Shown here in pieces: positions 56,009 through 64,000 of a stretch of 64,000 nt of DNA. The DNA comes from Massilia yuzhufengensis (GTDB lineage: Bacteria > Pseudomonadota > Gammaproteobacteria > Burkholderiales > Burkholderiaceae_D), in assembly GCF_900112225.1 (NCBI RefSeq), contig NZ_FOLD01000016.1, positions 1 to 64,000 of the forward strand. Direction: 5' to 3'. Made by a program: the position numbers and the translations under genes. How positions within the stretch are numbered: position 1 is the stretch's first letter; each line of letters starts with the position of its first letter. Below the pieces are notes generated by a model. It was not told where the DNA came from, searched no databases, and was given only the letters and a program-made list of their open reading frames with translations.

Positions 56009-56725
56009 TCAGTCGCGCTTCCACTCTCCGTGGCTCGGGCAGCGGATGGTGCCGGCGCTGCCTTCGCCGCCGCGGGTGTCGAACATGGTCGCGCCGCCGC
56101 CCTCGGCGCCGCCGATGCGCGGCTTCACGCTGCCGCTGGTCCGGCACCAAATCTTGCCCCCCTGGCGAAAGCGGTAGATTACCTGGCCGTCGGGCGCCGT
56201 GTAGGTGTCGCTGGCGAGGCTGCGCGCCGTGTCCTTGTGCGCGCCTTCGAGGGCCTGCCTGAAACGGCCCCATGGCGTGTCGGCGACGGCGGGCACGCCC
56301 GACTTCCCCTTGCGCAGTTCGCGGTCAATCGGCCCGGCGTCGCGCCGCGCGCGGCCCACCATGGCGTCCAGCGCCGACTCGGCGGGAGCGGCCGGCTCGG
56401 CGACGGCCAACGGGTCGGCGGCCGGGGCGGGTGTCTCGGAGGGCGGGGTGATCGGTTCGGCCTCGCGCACGGGCGCTCCGGGCGGCCGGTTGGCGCGTGC
56501 CTTGCGGGTGCCGGCGTCGCGAGCTGGGGGAGGGCGAAACTGCGCAACCTCGCGCGCCGGCGGCGGGAGCGCGATCACATCGAACACCCGCTCCTCGCGG
56601 GTATCAAGCGCCGGCGGATGCGCGATCCGCCAGCTCCAGGCCAGCAGCAGGTGCAGGCCCAGCGTGGCCAGCAGCGGCCAGCCGGGCGCGCGGCGCGGGT
56701 AGGCCGCGCCGTCGTCGAAGATCAA
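56009..56725 (-). CDS. Hypothetical membrane-anchored protein
   Basis: A 238-residue protein with a single N-terminal membrane helix (GWPLLATLGLHLLLAWSW), then a Pro/Ala-rich stalk (about 60-130) and a globular C-terminal region with two Cys (IWCRTSG, IRCPSHGEW). The topology resembles TonB-like or periplasm-spanning anchors, but no TonB C-terminal domain is seen. It starts 4 bp after the aminopeptidase stop and is probably co-transcribed with it. Confidence 0.65.
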   Translation of the reverse strand: MIFDDGAAYPRRAPGWPLLATLGLHLLLAWSWRIAHPPALDTREERVFDVIALPPPAREVAQFRPPPARDAGTRKARANRPPGAPVREAEPITPPSETPAPAADPLAVAEPAAPAESALDAMVGRARRDAGPIDRELRKGKSGVPAVADTPWGRFRQALEGAHKDTARSLASDTYTAPDGQVIYRFRQGGKIWCRTSGSVKPRIGGAEGGGATMFDTRGGEGSAGTIRCPSHGEWKRD

Positions 56726-56729
56726 CGGC

Positions 56730-59375
56730 TCAGGACTTCGGCGCCGTCATCGCCTTCTGGATAGCGACGCAGCGCTGGTCTTCCTGCAGCGTGTCGAGCA
56801 GCGAGCGGCGGGTGCCGGCCGACAGGTCCTTCAGCTGCTGCGCCGCGCGCTCCAGGCGCTGCACGCTGGCCGGGGTGCAGCTGGCCGGGATCATGGTGCC
56901 TGCATAGGAACGCATGAAGACCGGGCCGGCCGCCTTGTCGATCGCCGGCAGCCGGGCCAGGCGCGCGGCAGCGGTCTGCTCGGCCAGCGCTTTTTGCTCG
57001 GTCGGGTACATGCTGCCCATCGCCGTGCGCACGCGCGAGAACGGCAGCTTGGTCTTGAGGTCCTCGACGTTGGCAAGCCACTCGGCCTTCACTTTCGGGT
57101 CGGGACGCACGACCGTGGCGGCCAGCGCCGCGCCCTGGCCGGTGTCGGACTTGTCGCGCAGGCTTTCTGCCTCCACCAGCGCAGCCGCGCCCTGGTAGTT
57201 GTAGCGGTTCAGGCGGGCGATGATGGCCCAGCGCTGGTCCTGGCCGATGTTCAGGCCTTCGGTGCCGCGTCCTTCGAGCATGCCGGCCAGGCGCGCCAGC
57301 GCTTCCGGGCTGCTTGCCATGCCCATGTAGGTGGCGAACCAGCGGCGCTGGAAGCTGTCGTTGCCCTTGTAGGCGAGCACACCCTGCCACGCCATGTCTT
57401 CCAGCTGCTTCGTGGTGCGCTTGGCGTAGGCGTTATCCAGGCCCATCGCATCGAGGTAGTACTTGGACGAACCGACCTTGCCCAGCACGTCGCCCAGCAG
57501 GGTGTAATCTTTTTCCTGCGGCGCGTTGGCCAGCGCGACTTCGATGAACTCGTTCAGGGCCAGCTTGCCGTCTCGCACGCCGTCCCACAGGCTTTGCCAC
57601 AGCATCGCGCGCAGCAGCGGATCGTCCACGCCGGCCAGCGTGGTGCGCGCGGTGGCGAACGAACGCTTGTCCAACTGGACCTTCACGAAGCCCCAGTCCT
57701 GGTAGTTCGGGTACACCAGGTCGGGGCAGGCCGCGCCGACCATGCCGGGGACCCTGGTGTTCGCGCCCGCATAGGTCACCGGCACGTTCTTGGCCAGTAC
57801 CAGCTTGCCGTTCACGAGCTTGAACGCGGCGACCTGCACGCGCTGCTCGCGCAGGGTGGGCAAAGCCTTGCTGGCGGCGGTCTGCTGCAGCGAGAACGAC
57901 GAGATCTTGCCGCCGCTGCAGCTGTAGTTGGCGGCCACCGTGTTCACCCCGGCCTGGTACAGCCAGTCCTGGGTCCATTTACTCAGGTCGCGCCCGGCCG
58001 CGTCGCCCAGGCTGCCGATAAAATCTTCCAGCTTCGCGTTCTGCCACGAATACTTGACCAGGTAGTTGTGCACGCCCTTGCGGAATACTTCCTCGCCCAG
58101 CATGTGGCGCAGCTGCTTCAGGGTCGAGGCGCCCTTGGAATAGGTGATGGCGTCGATATTGTCGAAGGCATTGCTCGAGGACGGCACCGGCACTTCGATC
58201 GGGTGGGTCGAGACCTTCTGGTCCTGGGCGTAGGCGCCCTGCTTGTCGTCCTGGTAGAAGGACTGCCAGGCGTCCTTGAATTCGGTCGCTTCGGCCGTGG
58301 CCAGGGTCGCCATGAAGGAAGCGAAGCTCTCGTTCAGCCACAGGCCGTTCCACCACTTCATGGTGACCAGGTCGCCGAACCACTGGTGCGCCATCTCGTG
58401 CATGATCACTTCGGCCTGCCGGGCTTTCTGCGCCGGGGTCATCTCGGCCTTGTACAGGAAGCCGCCTTCGGCGAAGGTGATCGCGGCGGCGTTTTCCATC
58501 GCGCCGTACAGGAAGTCCGGCACCAGCAGCTGGTCGTACTTCTCGAACTGGTACGGGATGCCGAAGTAGTCGTCGAAGAACGTCAGGCCGCTCTTGGTGT
58601 AGCGGAACCAGTCGGCTGGCGTTACCTGCTTGGCCACCGACTGGCGCGCGAACAGGCGCATCGGGTACTTGCCGCTCTTGTCTTCCCATACCTGGTAAGG
58701 ACCGGCGTGCAGCGAGAAGTTGTAGGGGCTGAGTTTCTTCGTGGTCGGGAAGGTCCAGCGCTTGCCGCCGGCGGCGTCCGCGATCTTGTTCTCGCGGGTG
58801 GTGGTCACCACGTGCCAGTCGGCCGGGGCGTTGACGGTGACGGTGTAGGTGGCCTTCAGGTCGGGCTGGTCGAACACCGCGAACATCTGGTGCGCGGCGG
58901 CCGGCTCGAAGTGCGAGTAGGTGTAGACGCGGCCATCGACCGGGTCGACCATGCGGTGCAGGCCTTCGCCATTGGTGCTGTGCAGGCGCTCGTAGCTGAC
59001 GGTGACGGTGTTCTTGCCCTTGACCAGGTCTTGCGGCGCCAGCGTGAGGAACCACTGGTTGTAGCTCGGCGCGACGGGCTTGCCGTTGATGCTCAAGGAT
59101 TTGACGGTGGCCTTGTTCAGGTCGAGCGTGACGGCGGAGTCGATATCCTTGAGGTCGAAGCTGACCGTGGTGGTGCCGGCGAAGCTTTCCTTGCCGGTGA
59201 GGGTGAAGTCGAGCACGTAGTCCACGTTCGACACGCGCGCGGAACGGGTCATCGCGTCGGATTCCGACAGGTAGGCGTTTTCGGCGCGTTGCATCGCCGG
59301 TGCGGCGGCTGCGGTGTTGAAGGCGAATGCGGAAGCGATGGCGAGTGCCATGGCGCGGGGTGCGAAGGTGTTCAC
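56730..59375 (-). CDS. M1-family aminopeptidase, exported
   Basis: An 881-residue protein read from GTG 59375, chosen because AGGAG sits 7 bp upstream and gives a signal peptide (VNTFAPRAMALAIASAFAFN, cleaved near AAAA). Zinc site HEMAHQWFG (His326, Glu327, His330) with Glu349 gives the HExxH-x18-E pattern, and GAMENAAAITF is the substrate-binding exopeptidase motif. C-terminal ERAP1_C-like domain. It cleaves N-terminal residues from peptides in the periplasm or outside. The nearest named family is PepN-like. Confidence 0.93.
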   Translation of the reverse strand: MNTFAPRAMALAIASAFAFNTAAAAPAMQRAENAYLSESDAMTRSARVSNVDYVLDFTLTGKESFAGTTTVSFDLKDIDSAVTLDLNKATVKSLSINGKPVAPSYNQWFLTLAPQDLVKGKNTVTVSYERLHSTNGEGLHRMVDPVDGRVYTYSHFEPAAAHQMFAVFDQPDLKATYTVTVNAPADWHVVTTTRENKIADAAGGKRWTFPTTKKLSPYNFSLHAGPYQVWEDKSGKYPMRLFARQSVAKQVTPADWFRYTKSGLTFFDDYFGIPYQFEKYDQLLVPDFLYGAMENAAAITFAEGGFLYKAEMTPAQKARQAEVIMHEMAHQWFGDLVTMKWWNGLWLNESFASFMATLATAEATEFKDAWQSFYQDDKQGAYAQDQKVSTHPIEVPVPSSSNAFDNIDAITYSKGASTLKQLRHMLGEEVFRKGVHNYLVKYSWQNAKLEDFIGSLGDAAGRDLSKWTQDWLYQAGVNTVAANYSCSGGKISSFSLQQTAASKALPTLREQRVQVAAFKLVNGKLVLAKNVPVTYAGANTRVPGMVGAACPDLVYPNYQDWGFVKVQLDKRSFATARTTLAGVDDPLLRAMLWQSLWDGVRDGKLALNEFIEVALANAPQEKDYTLLGDVLGKVGSSKYYLDAMGLDNAYAKRTTKQLEDMAWQGVLAYKGNDSFQRRWFATYMGMASSPEALARLAGMLEGRGTEGLNIGQDQRWAIIARLNRYNYQGAAALVEAESLRDKSDTGQGAALAATVVRPDPKVKAEWLANVEDLKTKLPFSRVRTAMGSMYPTEQKALAEQTAAARLARLPAIDKAAGPVFMRSYAGTMIPASCTPASVQRLERAAQQLKDLSAGTRRSLLDTLQEDQRCVAIQKAMTAPKS

Positions 59376-59682
59376 GTGGTCTCCTGGACAGCGCATGCTG
59401 GGTGCGCGTTAAAAATAATCGCGCAAGAATAGCATGGGTCAGGTGGGGTTTACATCACATGCATATACGGTTGTGGGGTGCGTACGTTCAAGGTGCAAGT
59501 TGACTAAGTGGGGTGCGACGGACTTGGGTTCCAGCCTGCGCCGGAAGTCGTAGGCGCCAGTGGCGCGTACGACGGTTCTAAAACCTGAGCAGAGAATGGC
59601 GTCGCTACTGGCCGTCTGCCTCAGCCCGTCGTCCCGGCGAAGGCCGGGACCCAATGTCGTCGCATACCGCTAACGCGCGTAT
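59376..59682. other. Gap between aminopeptidase and alkene reductase
   Basis: About 307 bp. The left part probably carries the aminopeptidase promoter; the right part is the family A repeat block. No ORF is credible. Confidence 0.5.
59521..59665. repeat. REP-like repeat block (family A, extended)
   Basis: A TTCCAGCCTGCGCCGGAA unit followed by the hairpin sequence GTCGTAGGCGCCAGTGGCGC also present near 20.34 kb, then an inverted unit CGTCCCGGCGAAGGCCGGGA at about 59629-59648. Confidence 0.8.
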
Positions 59683-60738
59683 TTACCCCAGCGCCGGATA
59701 ATCCGTGTACCCCTCCGGCCCCGCATGATAAAACAGCTCCGGCTTCGGCTGGTTCAGCGGTGCATCGACCTTGAAGCGCTTCGGCAGATCCGGGTTCGCG
59801 ATGAACCACACGCCAAACGCCACGGCATCGGCCTCGCCCGACTCGATCAGCGCCTGCGCACTGTCCTTGGTCAGCTTTTCATTGGCGATGTACACGCCGC
59901 CGAATTCCTTTTTCAGGTACGCGCGCAGGCTGTCGTCGCCGATGGCTTCGCGGGCGCAGATGAAGGCGATGCCGCGCTTGCCGAGTTCGCGCGCCACGTA
60001 GCCGAAGGTCTCGCGTGGGTTCGAGTCGCCCATGTCGTGTGCGTCGCGGCGCGGGGCCAGGTGCATGCCGACACGGTCGGCGCCCCAGACCTCGATACAG
60101 GCATCGGTCACTTCCAGCATCAGGCGGGCGCGGTTCTCGACCGGGCCGCCGTAGGCGTCGGTGCGCTGGTTAGTGGAATCCTGCAGGAACTGGTCGAGCA
60201 GGTAGCCGTTGGCGCCATGGATCTCCACGCCGTCGAAACCGGCCAGCTTGGCGTTTTCCGCGCCCTTGCGGTAGGCCGCGACAATGCCCGGAATCTCGGA
60301 CAGGTCCAGCGCGCGCGGGGTCGGGTAGTCGCGCTTCGGGCGCACCAGGCTCACGTGGCCCTGGGCGGCGATGCTCGATGGCGCTACCGGCGCCTGGCCG
60401 TCGAGGAAGACCGGGTCCGAGATGCGGCCGACGTGCCACAGCTGCAGGAAGATGCGGCCACCGGCCTGGTGCACGGCGTCGGTGACGATCTTCCAGCCTG
60501 CCACCTGCTCGTCGGACCAGATGCCCGGGGTGTCGGCATAGCCCACGCCCATCGGGGTGACGGCGGTGGCTTCCGACAGGATCAGGCCGGCGGAGGCGCG
60601 CTGCACATAGTATTCGGCCATGATCGCGTTCGGCACGCGGGCGCCGCCCACGGCGCGCGAACGGGTCAGCGGCGCCATGATGATGCGGTTGGGGAGTTCG
60701 AGTGCGCCTACCTTGATGGGATCAAACATGCTGCTCAT
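59683..60738 (-). CDS. nemA: Alkene reductase (Old Yellow Enzyme family, NemA-like)
   Basis: A 351-residue FMN TIM-barrel protein. N-terminus [22 protein letters not shown], substrate pair His174/Asn177 in EIHGANGYL and [11 protein letters not shown] at the C-terminus. It reduces activated alkenes, quinones or nitro compounds with NAD(P)H. Start ATG 60738 with GGAG upstream. It is 11 bp downstream of the ArsR-family gene, so regulation by that repressor is very likely. Confidence 0.92.
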   Translation of the reverse strand: MSSMFDPIKVGALELPNRIIMAPLTRSRAVGGARVPNAIMAEYYVQRASAGLILSEATAVTPMGVGYADTPGIWSDEQVAGWKIVTDAVHQAGGRIFLQLWHVGRISDPVFLDGQAPVAPSSIAAQGHVSLVRPKRDYPTPRALDLSEIPGIVAAYRKGAENAKLAGFDGVEIHGANGYLLDQFLQDSTNQRTDAYGGPVENRARLMLEVTDACIEVWGADRVGMHLAPRRDAHDMGDSNPRETFGYVARELGKRGIAFICAREAIGDDSLRAYLKKEFGGVYIANEKLTKDSAQALIESGEADAVAFGVWFIANPDLPKRFKVDAPLNQPKPELFYHAGPEGYTDYPALG

Positions 60739-60749
60739 GTGGTGTACTC

Positions 60750-61046
60750 CTAAAGTCCGTCATTGAGTTGGTCGAGGAAGGCCTGGATGGTGTCCTCGTT
60801 GCGTTGGAAGAAGATGAACTGGCCGACCCGGCGGGTGTTCACCAGCCCGGCACGCGCAAGCGTGGCCAGGTGGGCCGAGACGGTCGACTGCGACAGGCCG
60901 GTGCGCTGGTCGATCAGCTTGCAGCACACGCCGAAATCGAGCGGGTGCTCCTGTTCGGCGAAATGCTGGTGCGGGTCCTTCAGCCAGTGCAGGATCTGGC
61001 GCCTGACGGGGTTGGCCAGCGCCTTGTGGATCGCGTCGATGTCCAT
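60750..61046 (-). CDS. ArsR-family winged-helix repressor
   Basis: A 98-residue protein. Winged HTH with [14 protein letters not shown], the DNA-reading helix in [20 protein letters not shown] and wing [11 protein letters not shown]. Cys42/Cys43 (GVCCKL) lie in the alpha-2/alpha-3 region and could sense thiol-reactive electrophiles rather than metals, fitting its alkene reductase partner. AAGGA lies upstream of the ATG. It is divergent from the sugE gene. Confidence 0.88.
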   Translation of the reverse strand: MDIDAIHKALANPVRRQILHWLKDPHQHFAEQEHPLDFGVCCKLIDQRTGLSQSTVSAHLATLARAGLVNTRRVGQFIFFQRNEDTIQAFLDQLNDGL

Positions 61047-61078
61047 GGGTTCTTCCTTATATCGGGTTCTTTCGATCC

Positions 61079-61102
61079 GAATATCGTCATCTTACGATAT
61101 TC
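61079..61102. promoter_or_regulatory. Probable ArsR-family operator
   Basis: A perfect 9-bp inverted repeat GAATATCGT / ACGATATTC with a 6-bp spacer, in the 114-bp divergent region. It lies just upstream of a TATACT -10-like box for sugE (61126-61131), so it could control both units. Confidence 0.7.
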
Positions 61103-61125
61103 AGAAAAATCCTGCTTGCGGCCGC

Positions 61126-61131
61126 TATACT
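61126..61131 (+). promoter_or_regulatory. Candidate -10 box of sugE
   Basis: TATACT, 30 bp upstream of the ATG. No good -35 box at standard spacing was found. Confidence 0.35.
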
Positions 61132-61160
61132 CGAGACTTTTTGCGGGAAGAGGAGTACAC

Positions 61161-61481
61161 ATGAGCTGGTTCTACCTGTTCATCGCCGGTCTGCTGGAAG
61201 TGGCCTGGGCGGTCGGCCTGAAATACACGCACGGGTTCACGCGCCTGATGCCATCGCTGTGGACATTGCTGGCCATGCTGGGCAGCGTCGGTATGCTGGG
61301 CCTGGCGCTGCGCAACCTCCCGCTGGGCACCGCCTATGCGGTCTGGACCGGCATCGGCACCGTCGGCACCGCGATCTGCGGCATGGTGCTGCTGAACGAG
61401 CCGGCCGGCGCCATGCGCCTGGGCGCGATCGCGATGATCGCCGGCGGCATCATCGCGCTCAAGGTGCTCACGCCCACCTGA
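61161..61481 (+). CDS. sugE: SMR-family guanidinium exporter (SugE/Gdx)
   Basis: A 106-residue protein with four membrane helices. It begins [20 protein letters not shown] with the conserved proton/substrate Glu13, then KYTHGFTR and [11 protein letters not shown], all as in E. coli SugE/Gdx. It exports guanidinium (and some quaternary ammonium ions) as an antiparallel dimer. Start ATG 61161 is preceded by GAGGAG; the longer ORF is not used. No guanidine riboswitch was recognised in its short leader. Confidence 0.93.
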   Translation: MSWFYLFIAGLLEVAWAVGLKYTHGFTRLMPSLWTLLAMLGSVGMLGLALRNLPLGTAYAVWTGIGTVGTAICGMVLLNEPAGAMRLGAIAMIAGGIIALKVLTPT

Positions 61482-61485
61482 GGCC

Positions 61486-62460
61486 TTATTCGCGGCCGAA
61501 GGCCGGGTTGGGGCGGGTGAGGTAGTACCACTCCGAGTTGGCGCCCGCCTTCGCGTCGGGGAACAGGATGCGGCCGCTGAAGTCGGCCGTCACCAGCGTG
61601 CCGTCGGCGCGCATGCCGATCTCCTCGCCTTGCTCGACCGGATCGAAACTGGCCCACGCGCGGCTGAAGCGGTCGTCCGCATGCAGCTTGTCGTGCACCA
61701 CGACCATGGACAGCGCTTCCATCTGGTCGAACGGGATGGGTTGCGGATCCGGCGCCTCGATGAGTTTCAAATGCGCCAGCGTGTTCATGATGGCGCGGTA
61801 GGCGACGTCGGGCGAGGCCGGATCGAGGTGCTGGCCGCATTCCAGCGTGAGCGCATAGCCGCCGGTGGTGCGCATGTATTCGGTGGTGCCCACGCCGTAG
61901 CGCAGCACGGTTTCCAGTTCGGCGGCATTGCCGCGGCTGCGGCGCTGGACGCCGTCGCCGTAGGCCGCCAGCCAGCCGTCCACGAAACGCGTCACGCCCA
62001 GCCGGCGCGCCAGCGCGCGTTCCTGGGCGGCGTGGCTGAACGGCTGCAGCGGACCGTCGTTGTCGAGCGGGCCGACCATCACGAAGGGCAGGCCGCCGGC
62101 CGCATTGAAGGAATGCAGGTCGAGCAGCACGTCGTGCTGGGCCAGCAGGGGACACAACCAGTTGGCGATGTGGTCCTCGAAATCCTGCGGGTCGTCCTTC
62201 GGGAACAGGTTGCGGTTCAGGTTGCGGTCGCCGTTGCGGGTATTCTGCTGGTAGGCCTTCGGGTTCACGATCGGCACGAAGGTCACGCTGCCGGCGGCGA
62301 TGTGCAGCCGGCCGCTGTCGATCTCGTCCATCACGCGGCCGATGCCGATGGTGCCGCACACTTCATTGCCATGGGTCGCGCCCATGATGATGACGCGCGG
62401 GCCGGGCTGCAGGCCGGTGTAGTTGACGGACTTGAACTGGTAGGTGCTGGGGGAAATCAT
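61486..62460 (-). CDS. Succinylglutamate desuccinylase/aspartoacylase family zinc hydrolase
   Basis: A 324-residue protein from ATG 62460. Zinc ligands His30 and Glu33 in ATHGNEVCG and His116 in LLDLHSFN, and TLECGQH with the likely catalytic Glu. The family removes acyl groups from amino acids. Substrate unknown; no arginine or ectoine pathway genes are near. It converges on sugE with a 4-bp gap and is divergent from the acyltransferase gene. Confidence 0.88.
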   Translation of the reverse strand: MISPSTYQFKSVNYTGLQPGPRVIIMGATHGNEVCGTIGIGRVMDEIDSGRLHIAAGSVTFVPIVNPKAYQQNTRNGDRNLNRNLFPKDDPQDFEDHIANWLCPLLAQHDVLLDLHSFNAAGGLPFVMVGPLDNDGPLQPFSHAAQERALARRLGVTRFVDGWLAAYGDGVQRRSRGNAAELETVLRYGVGTTEYMRTTGGYALTLECGQHLDPASPDVAYRAIMNTLAHLKLIEAPDPQPIPFDQMEALSMVVVHDKLHADDRFSRAWASFDPVEQGEEIGMRADGTLVTADFSGRILFPDAKAGANSEWYYLTRPNPAFGRE

Positions 62461-62534
62461 TGCGTGGCGATCCTGGAGGGATTTTTTCGGGTGCGGGTAT
62501 TCTATCGGTAAAAGTTGCCCCATGTCGAAGGCGC

Positions 62535-63695
62535 ATGGCATCATCCGGCATGCAGCCAGCCATTCCAACCGCCCGTATCCACGGCCTCGACACCCTGCGC
62601 GCGCTCGCCGTCACGCTGGTGGTGCTGCACCACTACGTGCTGTTCGTCAGCGACGCACCCACCTTCGGATGGGTGGGCGAGATCGGCTGGGTCGGGGTCG
62701 ACCTGTTCTTCGCGCTGTCGGGCTACCTGATCGGCAACCAGATCTTCGCCGCCCTGCGCAGCCCGGGCGGCTTCTCGCTCAAGCATTTCTACGCGCGCCG
62801 CCTGCTGCGCACGCTGCCCAATTACTGGGTGGTGCTGGCCCTGTACTTCCTGTGGCCGGCCTTCCGCGGCGACGCCCCGCTGCTGCCGCTATGGAAGTAC
62901 CTGGCCTTCGTCCAGAACTTCGCGCTGGAGCCGGGCAGCGCCTTCTCGCACAGCTGGTCGCTGGCGATCGAGGAGCAGTTCTATCTCTTGCTGCCGGCCG
63001 TGGCCTTGCTCGGCGCCCTGTGGGGCGGGTCGCTGCGGCTGGCCTGGGTGGCGATCGCGCTGGCCTTTGCCGCCGGCATGCTGGTGCGCGCCGAGCTGTG
63101 GCAGGACCTGGTTGGAGGCCAGAAGTATCAGCTTTACTTCTATTTCAAGCACATTTATTACTCCAGCTTATGCCGTTTCGACGAGCTGCTGGCCGGCGTC
63201 GCGCTGGCGCTGCTGCGCAACCATCATCCCGCGGCGTGGGGCAGGCTCACGCGTCACGGGAACCTGGTGGGCCTGGCGGGGCTGCTGGTGTGCGCCGTAG
63301 CGTTCTGGCTATTCATTGACGACCGCTACGGCTTTGCGATCACCGTGTTCGGCTTCCCGCTGCTGGCGCTGGGGTTTTCGCTCTTGATCGCTTCAAGCGT
63401 GTCGGAGAATTCGCTGCTGCGCACCGTACGCGTGCCCGGCGCGGGACCGCTGGCCCTGTGGTCGTATGCGATCTACCTGCTGCACAAGCAAGTGTGCGTG
63501 CTGGGGGCGACATGGATGGCGACCTACGGTTATGGGGCCGAGTCGCCCCTGACCATCGTGGCCATGCTGGCGCTGTCGGTGCTCACCGGCTGGCTGCTCT
63601 ACAAGCTGGTGGAGACGCCCTTCATGCGGCTGCGCGAGCGCTACGTGCCGAGCAACGCGGCGCGCCCCGGGCAGCTTACGCCCGCGCCTCGATGA
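62535..63695 (+). CDS. Membrane acyltransferase (Acyltransf_3 / OafA-like)
   Basis: About 386 residues. Ten or so membrane segments with the family motifs GLDTLRALAVTLVVLHHY (containing the catalytic His), FALSGYLIG, RRLLRTLPNYW and SWSLAIEEQFYLLLP. It O-acetylates or acylates an extracellular polysaccharide or glycan. Start ATG 62535 or 62550 is open; AAGG lies before the first. Confidence 0.88.
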   Translation: MASSGMQPAIPTARIHGLDTLRALAVTLVVLHHYVLFVSDAPTFGWVGEIGWVGVDLFFALSGYLIGNQIFAALRSPGGFSLKHFYARRLLRTLPNYWVVLALYFLWPAFRGDAPLLPLWKYLAFVQNFALEPGSAFSHSWSLAIEEQFYLLLPAVALLGALWGGSLRLAWVAIALAFAAGMLVRAELWQDLVGGQKYQLYFYFKHIYYSSLCRFDELLAGVALALLRNHHPAAWGRLTRHGNLVGLAGLLVCAVAFWLFIDDRYGFAITVFGFPLLALGFSLLIASSVSENSLLRTVRVPGAGPLALWSYAIYLLHKQVCVLGATWMATYGYGAESPLTIVAMLALSVLTGWLLYKLVETPFMRLRERYVPSNAARPGQLTPAPR

Positions 63696-64000
63696 CCCCA
63701 AAAGCCGCCGGCGCATCGGCCAGGTAAGCCAGGATCGCATTGGCCTGCACATGCGGCTCGTAGCTTGAAGTGTCGCGGATCGCCTGGCGCAGCCCCGGCA
63801 CGGCTTCCATCGTATGCGGGCTGCGATAGCTGGCCACCAGCAGCTGCGCCAGGTCGACCGGCGCCCCGTTCGTGCGGCGCAGGCGCTGCTCGATTACGCC
63901 AAGCAAGGTGCGCTGCATGCGCGGCGTCGGGTTGAGGATTTCGCCAAACACCAGCGGCGTATTGGCGATGGCTTCGCACACCGCGTGCTCGATGGCGTCG
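63676..64000 (-). CDS. Hypothetical protein, C-terminal part (cut by window edge)
   Basis: The frame ends with TAA at 63676 and stays open to the right edge, giving at least 108 residues. The sequence is helical (LLGVIEQRLRR, DLAQLLVASYRSP, HVQANAILAYLADA) without a recognised family. Its last 20 bp overlap the 3' end of the acyltransferase gene in convergent orientation. Confidence 0.6.
   Translation of the reverse strand, partial: DAIEHAVCEAIANTPLVFGEILNPTPRMQRTLLGVIEQRLRRTNGAPVDLAQLLVASYRSPHTMEAVPGLRQAIRDTSSYEPHVQANAILAYLADAPAAFGVIEARA

Noticed and set aside
56994..59432. An 812-codon plus-strand frame opposite the M1 aminopeptidase
   Set aside because: Shadow frame; the aminopeptidase has all catalytic motifs on the minus strand.
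61047..61160. Guanidine riboswitch upstream of sugE
   Set aside because: The leader is short and shows no paired ACGR-loop hairpins or other guanidine-aptamer features; it holds a protein-operator-like inverted repeat instead.

Overview
The window is GC-rich chromosomal DNA from a betaproteobacterium, most likely an Oxalobacteraceae member of the Massilia/Telluria/Duganella type. This is inferred from high G+C at third codon positions, an FxDxF-type PEP-CTERM protein, many hybrid sensor kinases and diguanylate cyclases, a P. aeruginosa-type LigD plus Ku, and the palindromic intergenic repeats typical of that family. No phage, plasmid replication or CRISPR genes are seen. The only transposase is an IS4-type fragment cut by the left edge.

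Left part (0-16 kb): IS4 fragment; a four-gene minus-strand copper-type cluster (Cys-rich small protein, His-rich small protein, TolC-like lipoprotein, Tat-exported multicopper oxidase); a Pat-like acyl-CoA synthetase/GNAT fusion; a tandemly duplicated MITE-like element abutting an RhlE-type helicase; a LytS/LytTR two-component pair; a ferritin-like protein; an aldo/keto reductase; and a type II NADH dehydrogenase-like flavoprotein.

Middle part (16-39 kb) is dominated by signal transduction: an orphan HisKA_3 kinase, a hemerythrin, a REC-HK-REC hybrid, and a minus-strand run of PAS-REC protein, MetE-like protein, PAS/GAF hybrid kinase and REC-GGDEF cyclase. A plus-strand TonB receptor / YfiR-like / CHASE-HAMP hybrid kinase cassette diverges from this run. 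The spacer between the two runs holds a possible small RNA or attenuator. Three tRNA-Arg(ACG) genes follow, two of them as near-identical cassettes flanking an H-NS-like gene, then a 1306-residue beta-propeller histidine kinase.

Right part (39-64 kb): LigD converges on an SDR/Ku/small membrane protein/App1-like operon (NHEJ DNA repair). Next come a degenerate-receiver GGEEF cyclase, a SulP transporter, a DUF1302 protein behind an Anr/FNR-like box, a PlsC-like acyltransferase, an ArsC-like protein, a beta-helix lipoprotein, a thioesterase, an EEP phosphodiesterase, and an M1 aminopeptidase. An ArsR/alkene reductase pair is divergent from a SugE/Gdx guanidinium exporter across a perfect 9-bp inverted repeat. 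A succinylglutamate desuccinylase-like protein, a membrane O-acyltransferase and a gene cut by the right edge complete the window.

Starts were chosen by eye from Shine-Dalgarno spacing and signal peptides, and several differ from the longest ORF. All family assignments come from motif recognition, not database searches.
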